Shown here: positions 48,603-56,770 of the stretch, one piece after another
How the letters are laid out: every line of letters begins with the position of its first letter
Numbering within the stretch: position 1 is the first letter of the stretch
The notes under the pieces: model-generated
Told to the model about the DNA's origin: nothing
Databases searched by the model: none
Seen by the model: only the letters and a program-made list of their open reading frames with translations
Origin: a virus
Length of the DNA stretch: 64,000 nucleotides
Reading direction: 5' to 3' (one strand)
Virus record (IMG/VR): IMGVR_UViG_3300022751_000017
Span: 1-64,000 of that record
Program-made: the position numbers and the translations under genes

Positions 48603-51248
48603 ATGTTCTTATTAAGGGAATGGATTGAGACCAACGAGGGTGAAAAAAATATTGAGTGGGCTAACCGTATCATCTCATTTGTGCGGATGTATATGTCGCC
48701 ATTGGTCAATCTTGATTCTGCTGAGATGGGTATGAACTACCTGCTCGGGCGCCAGGATATGTCTCCTATACGCAACCTGTTCCAGAATCCTATAGCCCTT
48801 AATCTGAACAACACCACATACGGTAATACAGGATACGGTAGAGTGTTTGGCCCCAATGGGCAGCCGGTAAAGCCCGAAGAGCGCAATCTGCATCCTGAGA
48901 TGTTAGGTGTTGAATTCCGCTCATTACCTGTAATGGAAAAGCTGAGGAACATGCTGGTGGCGGAGATGAAAAAAATGGGGGTAGTGCTCACCGTGAAAAG
49001 CGATGACCCTACCGCTACCATCAACAGGAAAAAGGACGAGGCGTTCATTAAGGACAGGCACAATATAGAAGGGCTTTTAAATTATATTTATACCTCCATA
49101 GGCGAAGCCCCGTTCAAGATAGAAGAGCACGAGGCAAGGTTCGGGGAGAAGCCAGACAATGGCAACACTCAGGATTTTCAGCGTATGAGTCTAAATCCTG
49201 GGAATCCATCTGATGTGGATTTCTTTATGCGTAATTTCCATAAGCTGGATGCGGAAATGGCGGCGGAGAATCCTATTAATTACTTCATGAGATTTAATGA
49301 GGTAGAGGATATATTCTTTGAAAACTGGACTACAGACCTGGTGGCAAAAAAAGCTATTGCCGGGCAGCAGTACGTAAGTAAGCTAAATGGAGCAATAAAG
49401 TTTGATTATCTCACTCCGGAGACAACGTACATATACGGTGGTGGGAGGAGAAAGGATTTTGATGATGCAAATGCCAAGGCATACCAGCAGAATATTACCA
49501 TAAAAGATCTACTTGACAGGATAGGTGATGAATTCGATTTTAATAAAGAGCTTAATCTGCTTTTTCAGGCAGTTTATACCTGCAGCCAAGGATCAATTGA
49601 TATTACCGGTATAGGTACAGACGCCCGTAATGGATGGTTTTGTTCAGCGCGCACAGGCACTAAGTACTCCTACCGGGATTTTATGGACTTTAAGGTGTCT
49701 TTCGGATACATGGAGTGGATCAGCGCAAATGAGACAGATTATGGTGCTGAAGCAAACCTAACAGGTGACAGAAAGTTCGATGAGGACAAGAGCACATTTT
49801 CTTATGGTGGGTCTGGAGGGGAAGAGTCTCCTGAAAAAAGGTACGCAAAAAAAGCGCGCTACGAGGTGCCTACATACAAGGCCTACTATCTTGTTCTTAG
49901 TTCTTATGAGCAGCGGATATTTGATTTTGGCAAAGTAACTTACCAGCAGATAGAAGGGTACAATGACTTTAACTCAAACTGGACCATACTCACTTACAAA
50001 GAGATAGGAGATAGTATTGCTATCAACTGCGCCCCTTTTGTAGACATCATCAATGAGTGCTGGTATAAATGGAAGTACGAGGTTCGCAAGGCAAAGCCCA
50101 GGGGGACTGATTACAACTATGACAGCCTTCTGGATATTGCTGAGGATACCTTTTCTGATACCAACATGACCCAGGCAGATAAGATACAGAAGATGGTGTC
50201 TTGGCTAGATGCATCTGCCAATGGTATGTGGAAATTTCCGCAGATAGATGGGAAGATAGTAGCTATGTCCAACAATGCGCTGAATATAGATAAGCCAAAC
50301 GGACTGACTGCAGAGATCATGCGCTGGTGGGAAATGCTCATCAAGTCATGGGAGCAGATGCTATCGGTAGTAGGCCTTGATGCGCCCCTAAGGCAGGGTG
50401 ATCCCGGCAATGCAAGGGATAGTATGAATAATCAGTTCAAGGCTCTGGAATATAGCCAGAACAATACTTATTATATCCCGGACAGCCTTACGTATATGGC
50501 GCAGAAGCTGGCTACGCGTACTATGCTGCAGGTTCAAGACATTATTCAGTTCAAAGATCATGATACCCTGGCATTTAAATTCCTTGCGGATGCTGTTGGA
50601 GAGGATTGTCTTGCCAGGATATCGCAGCTAGGCAAGAAGGCCATGCACCGGTATGGTATATTCGTGGAGAGCCTTAACCAGGCGCCACAGAAGGCTAAGC
50701 TGGATGCGAGAATAGATGCCGCAATACAGAATGGTAAGATCAGCAATGCGGAAGCGCTAATGCTGGATGAAATAAAAAGCCTCAAGAGCAAGGCGCTAAT
50801 GCTGGCCTATTTTGAGCAGCGCAATGCATCTCTTGTGCAGAAGAACGCTATGGAAATGCAGCAAGCCCAGGCGCAGCAAGCCCAGGCGCAGCTTCAGGGT
50901 GAAAAGGAAAACATTTTGCTCAAGGGCAACCTTGAGATTGAGAAGGCAAAGGTTGAAGGTAGCTTCGCGCTGCAAGGGCACATGATCACACAGCAAGGCG
51001 GCATGGCTAAGCAGGAGATGAAGCATAGTGCAGATAGCAGGCAGATATACGAACAGGCTCAAGCCAATGTGATGGAGCAGCAACAGAGCCTTAATGATAC
51101 CGGCAAGACTACACCGCCGGCGCAATCCGCAATAGTGCCTACGCCATACAGCAACCCTATTAACCAGATACCGCATCAGTCCGGCATCCAGCAGTCGATG
51201 GCTGATTCCCAGCCGATGAGTACTGAACAGGCTGCGATGATTCCATAA
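48603..51248 (+). CDS. Portal protein candidate
   Basis: 881 residues. A large alpha/beta body is followed by a long C-terminal coiled coil and a glutamine-rich tail (KNAMEMQQAQAQQAQAQ and onward), the usual layout of portal proteins of large podoviruses. It is placed before scaffold and major capsid genes, as expected for a portal. The sequence repeats a segment (GTDYNYDSLLDIAEDTF) similar to TSYNYDSLLEMANRIL in the 35820-36401 product, an unexplained link. Assignment is by layout and context. Confidence 0.65.
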   Translation: MFLLREWIETNEGEKNIEWANRIISFVRMYMSPLVNLDSAEMGMNYLLGRQDMSPIRNLFQNPIALNLNNTTYGNTGYGRVFGPNGQPVKPEERNLHPEMLGVEFRSLPVMEKLRNMLVAEMKKMGVVLTVKSDDPTATINRKKDEAFIKDRHNIEGLLNYIYTSIGEAPFKIEEHEARFGEKPDNGNTQDFQRMSLNPGNPSDVDFFMRNFHKLDAEMAAENPINYFMRFNEVEDIFFENWTTDLVAKKAIAGQQYVSKLNGAIKFDYLTPETTYIYGGGRRKDFDDANAKAYQQNITIKDLLDRIGDEFDFNKELNLLFQAVYTCSQGSIDITGIGTDARNGWFCSARTGTKYSYRDFMDFKVSFGYMEWISANETDYGAEANLTGDRKFDEDKSTFSYGGSGGEESPEKRYAKKARYEVPTYKAYYLVLSSYEQRIFDFGKVTYQQIEGYNDFNSNWTILTYKEIGDSIAINCAPFVDIINECWYKWKYEVRKAKPRGTDYNYDSLLDIAEDTFSDTNMTQADKIQKMVSWLDASANGMWKFPQIDGKIVAMSNNALNIDKPNGLTAEIMRWWEMLIKSWEQMLSVVGLDAPLRQGDPGNARDSMNNQFKALEYSQNNTYYIPDSLTYMAQKLATRTMLQVQDIIQFKDHDTLAFKFLADAVGEDCLARISQLGKKAMHRYGIFVESLNQAPQKAKLDARIDAAIQNGKISNAEALMLDEIKSLKSKALMLAYFEQRNASLVQKNAMEMQQAQAQQAQAQLQGEKENILLKGNLEIEKAKVEGSFALQGHMITQQGGMAKQEMKHSADSRQIYEQAQANVMEQQQSLNDTGKTTPPAQSAIVPTPYSNPINQIPHQSGIQQSMADSQPMSTEQAAMIP

Positions 51249-51291
51249 ATAAAAGTGCCCTCAATATTGAGGGCACTTTTATTTATGGAAT
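51240..51291. terminator. 52-bp perfect palindrome, bidirectional terminator
   Basis: Arms of 26 bases, centred on CAAT|ATTG, with no mismatch. The stem is GTGCCCTCAAT/ATTGAGGGCAC with A/T-rich outer arms that provide U tracts in both directions. It contains the stop codons of both convergent genes, 48603-51248 (+) and 51279-51572 (-). Confidence 0.85.
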
Positions 51292-51572
51292 TTCCTGACC
51301 GTTTTCTTTTCAGGGACATGTGCCCTGCTTATATCACGGAGAGCCCTGCTTGATTTATTTTTCCTATAGTCTATATAGTTTCTATTGTTGCTGCAACCTT
51401 TATTCAGATTGCATGAATGGCATAGCGTCTGCAGGTTTGTATAGTAATTGGTGCCTCCTTTTGACAAGGGTATTATGTGGTCTATAGTAAGATTGAATCT
51501 GGCGTTGCAAAGCAGACACATGTTATTATCTCTCTTGAAAATTGCCTCTCTTACTGCTTTGCGTATGGGCAT
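51279..51572 (-). CDS. HNH endonuclease
   Basis: 97 residues. MCLLC (C19, C22), LTIDHIIPLSKGG with the catalytic histidine, the asparagine in YTNLQTLCHSCN and the second CxxC make a complete HNH nuclease. Phage-borne free HNH genes often act as packaging cofactors near the terminase or as homing nucleases. Here it lies between portal and scaffold on the opposite strand, as mobile homing genes often do. The last codons lie inside the 52-bp palindrome. Confidence 0.85.
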   Translation of the reverse strand: MPIRKAVREAIFKRDNNMCLLCNARFNLTIDHIIPLSKGGTNYYTNLQTLCHSCNLNKGCSNNRNYIDYRKNKSSRALRDISRAHVPEKKTVRKFHK

Positions 51573-51576
51573 AGCG

Positions 51577-51879
51577 TTAGTCTATTTTTTTACCTTTGAT
51601 AGCTAAGGATATGAGTGCAGAGAAGGATATGCCGGTATCGTATGATTTACAAAGTATCTTATCGGATACGAATTTAGGGATATCAATTTCGTGAGACTTT
51701 TCTATCTTATCTATGGCTATACCATGGCATGGGGCACACTTGGATACAGACCCGTACTCTTTCATTATCTTATGGTGAATGTACATGCCAATAGATATCT
51801 TCATTTCGGCAGCTTCTGCATAGAAAATGGCCCATTCTGCCTCTGTATACCGGAGCCTGAGTTTAAAACTATTATTCAT
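51577..51879 (-). CDS. Small DNA-binding protein, MobC/ribbon-helix-helix-like
   Basis: 100 residues. FKLRLRYTEAEWAIFYAEAA and ISIGMYIHHKIM form a strand-helix-helix of the kind seen in MobC and other ribbon-helix-helix proteins. The dyad operator copy 3 lies 17 bp upstream of its start, covering its promoter, which suggests autoregulation. It is the best candidate in the window for the protein that binds the three dyads. Both points are inference. Confidence 0.55.
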   Translation of the reverse strand: MNNSFKLRLRYTEAEWAIFYAEAAEMKISIGMYIHHKIMKEYGSVSKCAPCHGIAIDKIEKSHEIDIPKFVSDKILCKSYDTGISFSALISLAIKGKKID

Positions 51880-51896
51880 TAAGGAAGTTGTGAGTT

Positions 51897-51913
51897 ACCT
51901 GCAAAGTGCAGGT
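51897..51913. promoter_or_regulatory. 17-bp dyad operator, copy 3
   Basis: ACCTGCA-AAG-TGCAGGT; here the dyad extends to TTACCTGCA/TGCAGGTAA. It touches the leftward -7 box (51913-51920) and ends exactly 40 bp before the rightward -7 box at 51954. Confidence 0.78.
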
Positions 51914-51943
51914 AAAGCTATGCAAATTCATTCTTATTACCAA
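51913..51943 (-). promoter_or_regulatory. Leftward promoter of the small DNA-binding/HNH pair
   Basis: Minus strand TTG (51943-51941), 20-bp spacer, TAGCTTTA (51920-51913; 7 of 8 bases). Same arrangement with the dyad as at the chaperonin operon. Confidence 0.6.
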
Positions 51944-51953
51944 TAGTGGTTTA

Positions 51954-51961
51954 TACTTTTG
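51954..51961 (+). promoter_or_regulatory. Late promoter -7 box of the capsid operon
   Basis: TACTTTTG, perfect -7 box, 16 bp before ATG 51978. Dyad to box spacing is 40 bp, identical to that before the fibre operon. Confidence 0.65.
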
Positions 51962-51977
51962 ATATGAATTATATTTT

Positions 51978-53027
51978 ATGGCAGTCACAGACACGAACAC
52001 ACAACCAGGTCAGGCGGCGGAACAGGTAAATGCACCAGCAGTAGATAACACTACAGTTGTTGCAGATACTGCTATTCCAGCCCAGGAACCTGCGGATGCT
52101 GAAAAGCCGAAGATTGATATTGACGCAATAGATGAGGATACTCAGCTGCGCCTTATCAATAAAGCGCTTGGCTCAAATTATAAAACTCTGGATGAGGCTA
52201 AGCCGAAGGCTGTAAGGTCCCCGGAAGATATAGCTGCAGAGAAAGAAGCTAAGAAACAAAAAGCGCTGGAGTGGGCTCTAGGTACCGGCAAGACAAAGAA
52301 GGATGAATATGAGAGAGCAATCATAGAGCGCTCTAAGAATACCCGGGATATTGCCATGGCGTTATTTGCAGAGCAGGAGCGCGCAGAAAATCCAAAGATC
52401 AGTGAAGAAGAGATCGCGGCGCAATTTTCTGATGAATACCATGAAGACCTGGATATTGACTCTCCTCTCCGTAAGCGTGCTCTGGCAAGAATGGATAAAG
52501 TTGCAAAAAGTTACCTCGCAGAAATCACCGGTCCTATTGATAACATAGAAGCTGAATACGACAACTACATTTCAGATACAGAGAAGTACACCGGCTACCA
52601 GAAGCAGATAAAGAATGTCGCAAGTGCATTGCCCAAGGAGTTAGTGGTTTCAATACCATACACAGGGGCGGATGGCACCGAGACAACATTGGAATATAAA
52701 GTCCCGGTTGAAGATAATGTGATGACTGCAGTGCGCAAAGAGTTCCTGGACGCCAATACATACCTGGCTATTTCCGGGTCTGGCAGAGAGATAAAGGATG
52801 CTGACATTGCCAACGAAATGACCGCGGCTATCGAAAACCGGATATTGCGCAAGGCGATACCTAAGATGCTGGCCGATCATGGCGAAAAGGTTGCCAAAGA
52901 CTTCGAAGCGCATCTTAAGGCTATACCAAATACAGGGAATAACCTCGGATTTGGGAATACCGCACGCCCCGGGGAGGCAAAAAAGCCACCTGAATATACA
53001 GCACTCCGCGCGCATCAGAAATACTAA
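51978..53027 (+). CDS. Capsid scaffolding protein candidate
   Basis: 349 residues, highly charged and helical, with an alanine/threonine/proline-rich start (NTQPGQAAEQVNAPAVDN) and lysine/glutamate-rich helices (SPEDIAAEKEAKKQKALEW). It sits directly before the major capsid gene, as scaffold proteins do. The assignment is by composition and position. Confidence 0.65.
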   Translation: MAVTDTNTQPGQAAEQVNAPAVDNTTVVADTAIPAQEPADAEKPKIDIDAIDEDTQLRLINKALGSNYKTLDEAKPKAVRSPEDIAAEKEAKKQKALEWALGTGKTKKDEYERAIIERSKNTRDIAMALFAEQERAENPKISEEEIAAQFSDEYHEDLDIDSPLRKRALARMDKVAKSYLAEITGPIDNIEAEYDNYISDTEKYTGYQKQIKNVASALPKELVVSIPYTGADGTETTLEYKVPVEDNVMTAVRKEFLDANTYLAISGSGREIKDADIANEMTAAIENRILRKAIPKMLADHGEKVAKDFEAHLKAIPNTGNNLGFGNTARPGEAKKPPEYTALRAHQKY

Positions 53028-53075
53028 AAAATAACACCCATAAAATAATACAATAACTAAAACAATTTAAAAACG

Positions 53076-54650
53076 ATGATAACCTACGCTTTAACTCCCC
53101 AGCATGCTCCACGTCAGATATTTTCCGTTGGTGAGGCACAGACTCAGTTCCAGCCGTTCTCAGATGTCTACAGGCAACTGTGGGATTTCGTGGAAGATGG
53201 CGGATTAGATGCCTTCGGGATAAACAAGGAAGACCTGGCGCGTTGGCGTAAAAACTTCCGTGAGGGAGTGGTGAACATTGGTGGTAAGCCATCAGAGATA
53301 GACTTCTTCCGTATGATGATGGGTGGCACTCCTAAGGAGACAAACGCCTCTTCAATCAGCGTAGAGTATAACAGTGCGTTGGACTACAACATATACGCAG
53401 AGAATGATGCTACCGGCACCAACGGCGCTGTCACCAATGCATACTTTGGAGACCTGATAAACGGCACTTACAATGGTAACTACGTGGTGTTCGACATTGC
53501 GGTTGATACTTATGCAGATAACGGTACCAAGTCCAATATAAATGTTGGCGACCAGATATTCAACTACATAGATGGTAAGTATCTGGTGGTGATCAAGAAG
53601 GATGTAACCACTCCTTTTGCGCACCATATCTACTGCGCACCTTTCGATGGTAACTATACGCCTCAGATATATGCGAAGCAGCCAATGCAGCCCAACCATA
53701 TACAGCTGGTGTCTGGTTATAGCGATGCTACTACATCTGCGCCGCACAGTGAGTGGGAAACCCTCGGTTACATCAAGGAGTATAACCCATTCTCTCTTCG
53801 TACAGACTGGGAAACACCGCGTAACCTGGAGAAGCCATACAAGGATATTCTGCAGTTCCCGATCATATTCGATATGCATACCGGTGCAGAGATGGACTCA
53901 TGGGACTTCAAAGCGATGGCTGATGGCCGCGAGCGTATGATCATGGGTGAGAACATGATGTTCTTCACAGGTGAGCAGCTGACCAATGTAAGCCTGATAT
54001 CAAATACATATACAAACCAGTATAACGGTTTTGAAGGGCTTCTGACCACCATCTGGTATGGCGGCGGCAATATACAGCAGTATGACAATAGCTATGGTTA
54101 CGACCTGGATGTTGACTTCATGCAGATGGTATTCTCAAACGATGCACTGAAGAAATCTCAGGAGTTCCTGTTCCTGGCCGCAAAGCGCTGGATATACATG
54201 ATGGAGCGCCGTAGCCAGGATATGTTTAAGAATAACTCAGGGGCATGCACTTTTGATACGTTTGAGCGTATGGGTGATGAGCGTGCCGATCTGAAGCGCC
54301 TGGGCATCAACTCATACGAGTGGAGAGGTTCAACAATGCATATCAAGGAAGTCGGTGCATGGTCTGACAGCCGCTGGGTAGGTAATGCTTATTTCCCCGC
54401 TATGGCTATAGTTCTGCCAGGCGATGGTCTTACAGACAGCAAGGGCAATAAAGTATCTCCGGTTGAGTACTGGATACCAGCAGGCCGTAGAGTGTCTGGA
54501 ACATGGCAGGAAGAGTGGAGAGACCACATGAAGCTTTCAGATAAGGCTGATAAGTTCTCAGGTACCATTACTCATGACATTATGATGAGCGTGAACGGAG
54601 TGGAAAATATGTGGGCAGTGATGCCGAAATACATTGTGAGCAATTCTTAA
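53076..54650 (+). CDS. Major capsid protein candidate
   Basis: 524 residues, no signal or membrane segment. Length and place after the scaffold fit an HK97-fold capsid protein of the large-podovirus or crAss-like type. It has a helical N-arm (SDVYRQLWDFVEDGG), a beta-rich middle and a long helix (SNDALKKSQEFLFLAAKRWIYMM-like). Codon use and the following stem-loop suggest high expression. No direct family proof from sequence alone. Confidence 0.72.
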   Translation: MITYALTPQHAPRQIFSVGEAQTQFQPFSDVYRQLWDFVEDGGLDAFGINKEDLARWRKNFREGVVNIGGKPSEIDFFRMMMGGTPKETNASSISVEYNSALDYNIYAENDATGTNGAVTNAYFGDLINGTYNGNYVVFDIAVDTYADNGTKSNINVGDQIFNYIDGKYLVVIKKDVTTPFAHHIYCAPFDGNYTPQIYAKQPMQPNHIQLVSGYSDATTSAPHSEWETLGYIKEYNPFSLRTDWETPRNLEKPYKDILQFPIIFDMHTGAEMDSWDFKAMADGRERMIMGENMMFFTGEQLTNVSLISNTYTNQYNGFEGLLTTIWYGGGNIQQYDNSYGYDLDVDFMQMVFSNDALKKSQEFLFLAAKRWIYMMERRSQDMFKNNSGACTFDTFERMGDERADLKRLGINSYEWRGSTMHIKEVGAWSDSRWVGNAYFPAMAIVLPGDGLTDSKGNKVSPVEYWIPAGRRVSGTWQEEWRDHMKLSDKADKFSGTITHDIMMSVNGVENMWAVMPKYIVSNS

Positions 54651-54665
54651 GCTCACAATGTATTT
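54627..54665 (+). terminator. Stem-loop at the end of the capsid gene
   Basis: Perfect 15-bp stem AAATACATTGTGAGC / GCTCACAATGTATTT (54627-54641 with 54651-54665). The capsid stop codon is in the 9-nt loop. Only a weak U tract follows, so it may be a partial terminator or an mRNA-stabilising hairpin that raises capsid yield. Confidence 0.65.
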
Positions 54666-54706
54666 ATATAAATCAGTAAAAAATCACACAACAAAAATAA
54701 AAAATC

Positions 54707-55717
54707 ATGAGTACTACAACATTGCCAAGGGAAGTCGCAGAAGTAGCTAATATTCATCAGAACATGGTGTTTGAAATGATCAGCCGGTCAACATCCGGAT
54801 TTATCCGCAAGGATGACGTAGGCAAAGTCAATCCGCGCAAAATGAATTCAGCGAAGCGCTTCGACCTCCCGGTTACATCAAGGCACCATATAGGTAAGGG
54901 TAAGGGGTATATTAAAACACAGTATGTTCCTGGCGCCGATACTATATATGTGGATGATTATGTAGATGCAGATGGTAAAATACAGTCCGGACTTAAAAAG
55001 CAGGGGATAAATCTGGAACTGGAGCGTGAGCGTGCAATACAGATGAATATCCATTTTAAGTTCGGCATACTTGATCTCAGGCAATATGGAGAAGATCCAA
55101 TGCTGGTAGAGTTCGTGAATAAACATGAGATGAATGCGGAATCTGCAGCCGGCAAAAACCCTGACCGTACCGTAAGCCGCATGTTCCAGTTCCAGCCAAT
55201 GCGTAAAGAGGAGAAGGCTGCTAAGCGCACTGTAGGCTTTGAAGAGCAGTATGAGGCGATGTCAATTATAAAAGCACTTCGTACAAAGACGGCGGCTGGA
55301 TTTGAATATGACGTAGCACAGGTTGATGCGATCATTAATGTGCTGGGCCTTAAGACAGCCGATCTCGGTGACAGCGACACTGCGCAGAAGTTTGAGATAA
55401 TACTCAAGGCCGCATCTCAGGATGGCATTGAGTTCCTTAAGATAGTGAATGATGCACTGAACAGTACGCGCTTGACAATAGCAAAGGCATTGGGTATGGG
55501 TATCGTTAAGATAAGCAGCAAAGGAGCTGATATAAAGGCTGGTGAAGGTGCGCAGACTAGGGAGGTTTTAAAATTCAAAAACGGAATGGATGAATCTGCG
55601 CGCATGCAGGCGCTCGCTATTCATTTGCTTGGCGGAAGCCCACAGGCGCAAAACGATCTTAATACCATCATCAGCGAGGTAGAGATCGGAGAGATAAGTG
55701 CGCTCTCAAAGAAGTAA
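54707..55717 (+). CDS. Structural protein following the capsid gene
   Basis: 336 residues, helical and lysine-rich in the middle. Not recognised. Located where head-completion or cargo proteins are usually encoded. Confidence 0.5.
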   Translation: MSTTTLPREVAEVANIHQNMVFEMISRSTSGFIRKDDVGKVNPRKMNSAKRFDLPVTSRHHIGKGKGYIKTQYVPGADTIYVDDYVDADGKIQSGLKKQGINLELERERAIQMNIHFKFGILDLRQYGEDPMLVEFVNKHEMNAESAAGKNPDRTVSRMFQFQPMRKEEKAAKRTVGFEEQYEAMSIIKALRTKTAAGFEYDVAQVDAIINVLGLKTADLGDSDTAQKFEIILKAASQDGIEFLKIVNDALNSTRLTIAKALGMGIVKISSKGADIKAGEGAQTREVLKFKNGMDESARMQALAIHLLGGSPQAQNDLNTIISEVEIGEISALSKK

Positions 55718-55752
55718 TACAATAAAATAAAAAAACATAATAATATTATACC

Positions 55753-56694
55753 ATGTCCATCCAATTAGTTCAATCAAATCAGCTAGCTGAAGTTAACGGA
55801 GAGACCTTCGTTAACAGCTTTTATCCTAACGGGCTACAGAAAGCAATCCCATGTCGCAGCCAGGTAGTCGGGGCGTACTGGAAAATACCGGTAACACTTG
55901 GTAACCGAGTGGTGAGCTATAATGAACTGGTGGCTACCGATGCTACGAAGCCAGTGCCTGATGCCTTCAAGATACTGCGTCTTAAAGATGCTCTGGATGC
56001 AAATACCGAGTATGGTATCGTAATTGCGGATGCAGATGCCGTAACTACTAACTCATTTGTGGACAACTGTAACGGCTGCTGCGGCGCTACACCTGTGATG
56101 GCTACGGTGACAATCCCTCAGCCAATACAGGAAAGTGATCCACAGACTGCCATTGCTGGTGTGAACTCATTCATTTTTGCCTTCCCGCAAAATCCAAACA
56201 GCCTCCTGTTCTCTATACCATTCCCATGGTTCAATGGTGCCGGCCCTGTATCTCCTTATGCGCCAACTGGCATCACTACTGCTGCGCAGTTTGTTACCTG
56301 GGCGAATACTAACTGGGAAGAATATGGTACCTGGTCAAGCCCTGCAGCTAATGTAGTGAAGCTTGTGTCCACTCCGAGTGCGGCTATATATGTCCTCAGG
56401 TCTGGTATGCAGGTAGCATTGACTCCGGCCAATTTCTGTTTTACACTGACGTCATTCTCTACACCCGCAGCAATTAACGGAGTGGGATTTGGTGCTGGTC
56501 TGCCTCAGAAGTTCCCATCATTTGCGCTGACCAATGCGAATCAGGCAACTCTTATACAGCGCTTGAAGCCACTTATGCCCGGTGCTACATTTACCATTAC
56601 GACAAATCACCTGCAGATAGCAACAGTTCAGGCGCAGCCCAAACTGTATAACAATGCGAGCGTGATAGCAACGGCAGCCACCGGTGTTTGCTAA
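55753..56694 (+). CDS. Virion protein, head decoration or fibre type
   Basis: 313 residues, beta-rich, proline- and asparagine-rich, with an isolated CNGCCG motif near residue 110. The composition is that of virion surface proteins. Not recognised. Confidence 0.5.
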   Translation: MSIQLVQSNQLAEVNGETFVNSFYPNGLQKAIPCRSQVVGAYWKIPVTLGNRVVSYNELVATDATKPVPDAFKILRLKDALDANTEYGIVIADADAVTTNSFVDNCNGCCGATPVMATVTIPQPIQESDPQTAIAGVNSFIFAFPQNPNSLLFSIPFPWFNGAGPVSPYAPTGITTAAQFVTWANTNWEEYGTWSSPAANVVKLVSTPSAAIYVLRSGMQVALTPANFCFTLTSFSTPAAINGVGFGAGLPQKFPSFALTNANQATLIQRLKPLMPGATFTITTNHLQIATVQAQPKLYNNASVIATAATGVC

Positions 56695-56728
56695 TAATAT
56701 ACAAGCTAATAAAAATAATTAACCCAAT

Positions 56729-56757
56729 AAAGGGATACCTTAAACGGGTATCCCTTT
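56729..56757 (+). terminator. Intrinsic terminator
   Basis: 11-bp stem AAAGGGATACC / GGTATCCCTTT (56729-56739 with 56747-56757), followed by AATAATTT. It separates the capsid block from the next structural gene. Confidence 0.65.
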
Positions 56758-56770
56758 AATAATTTATACA

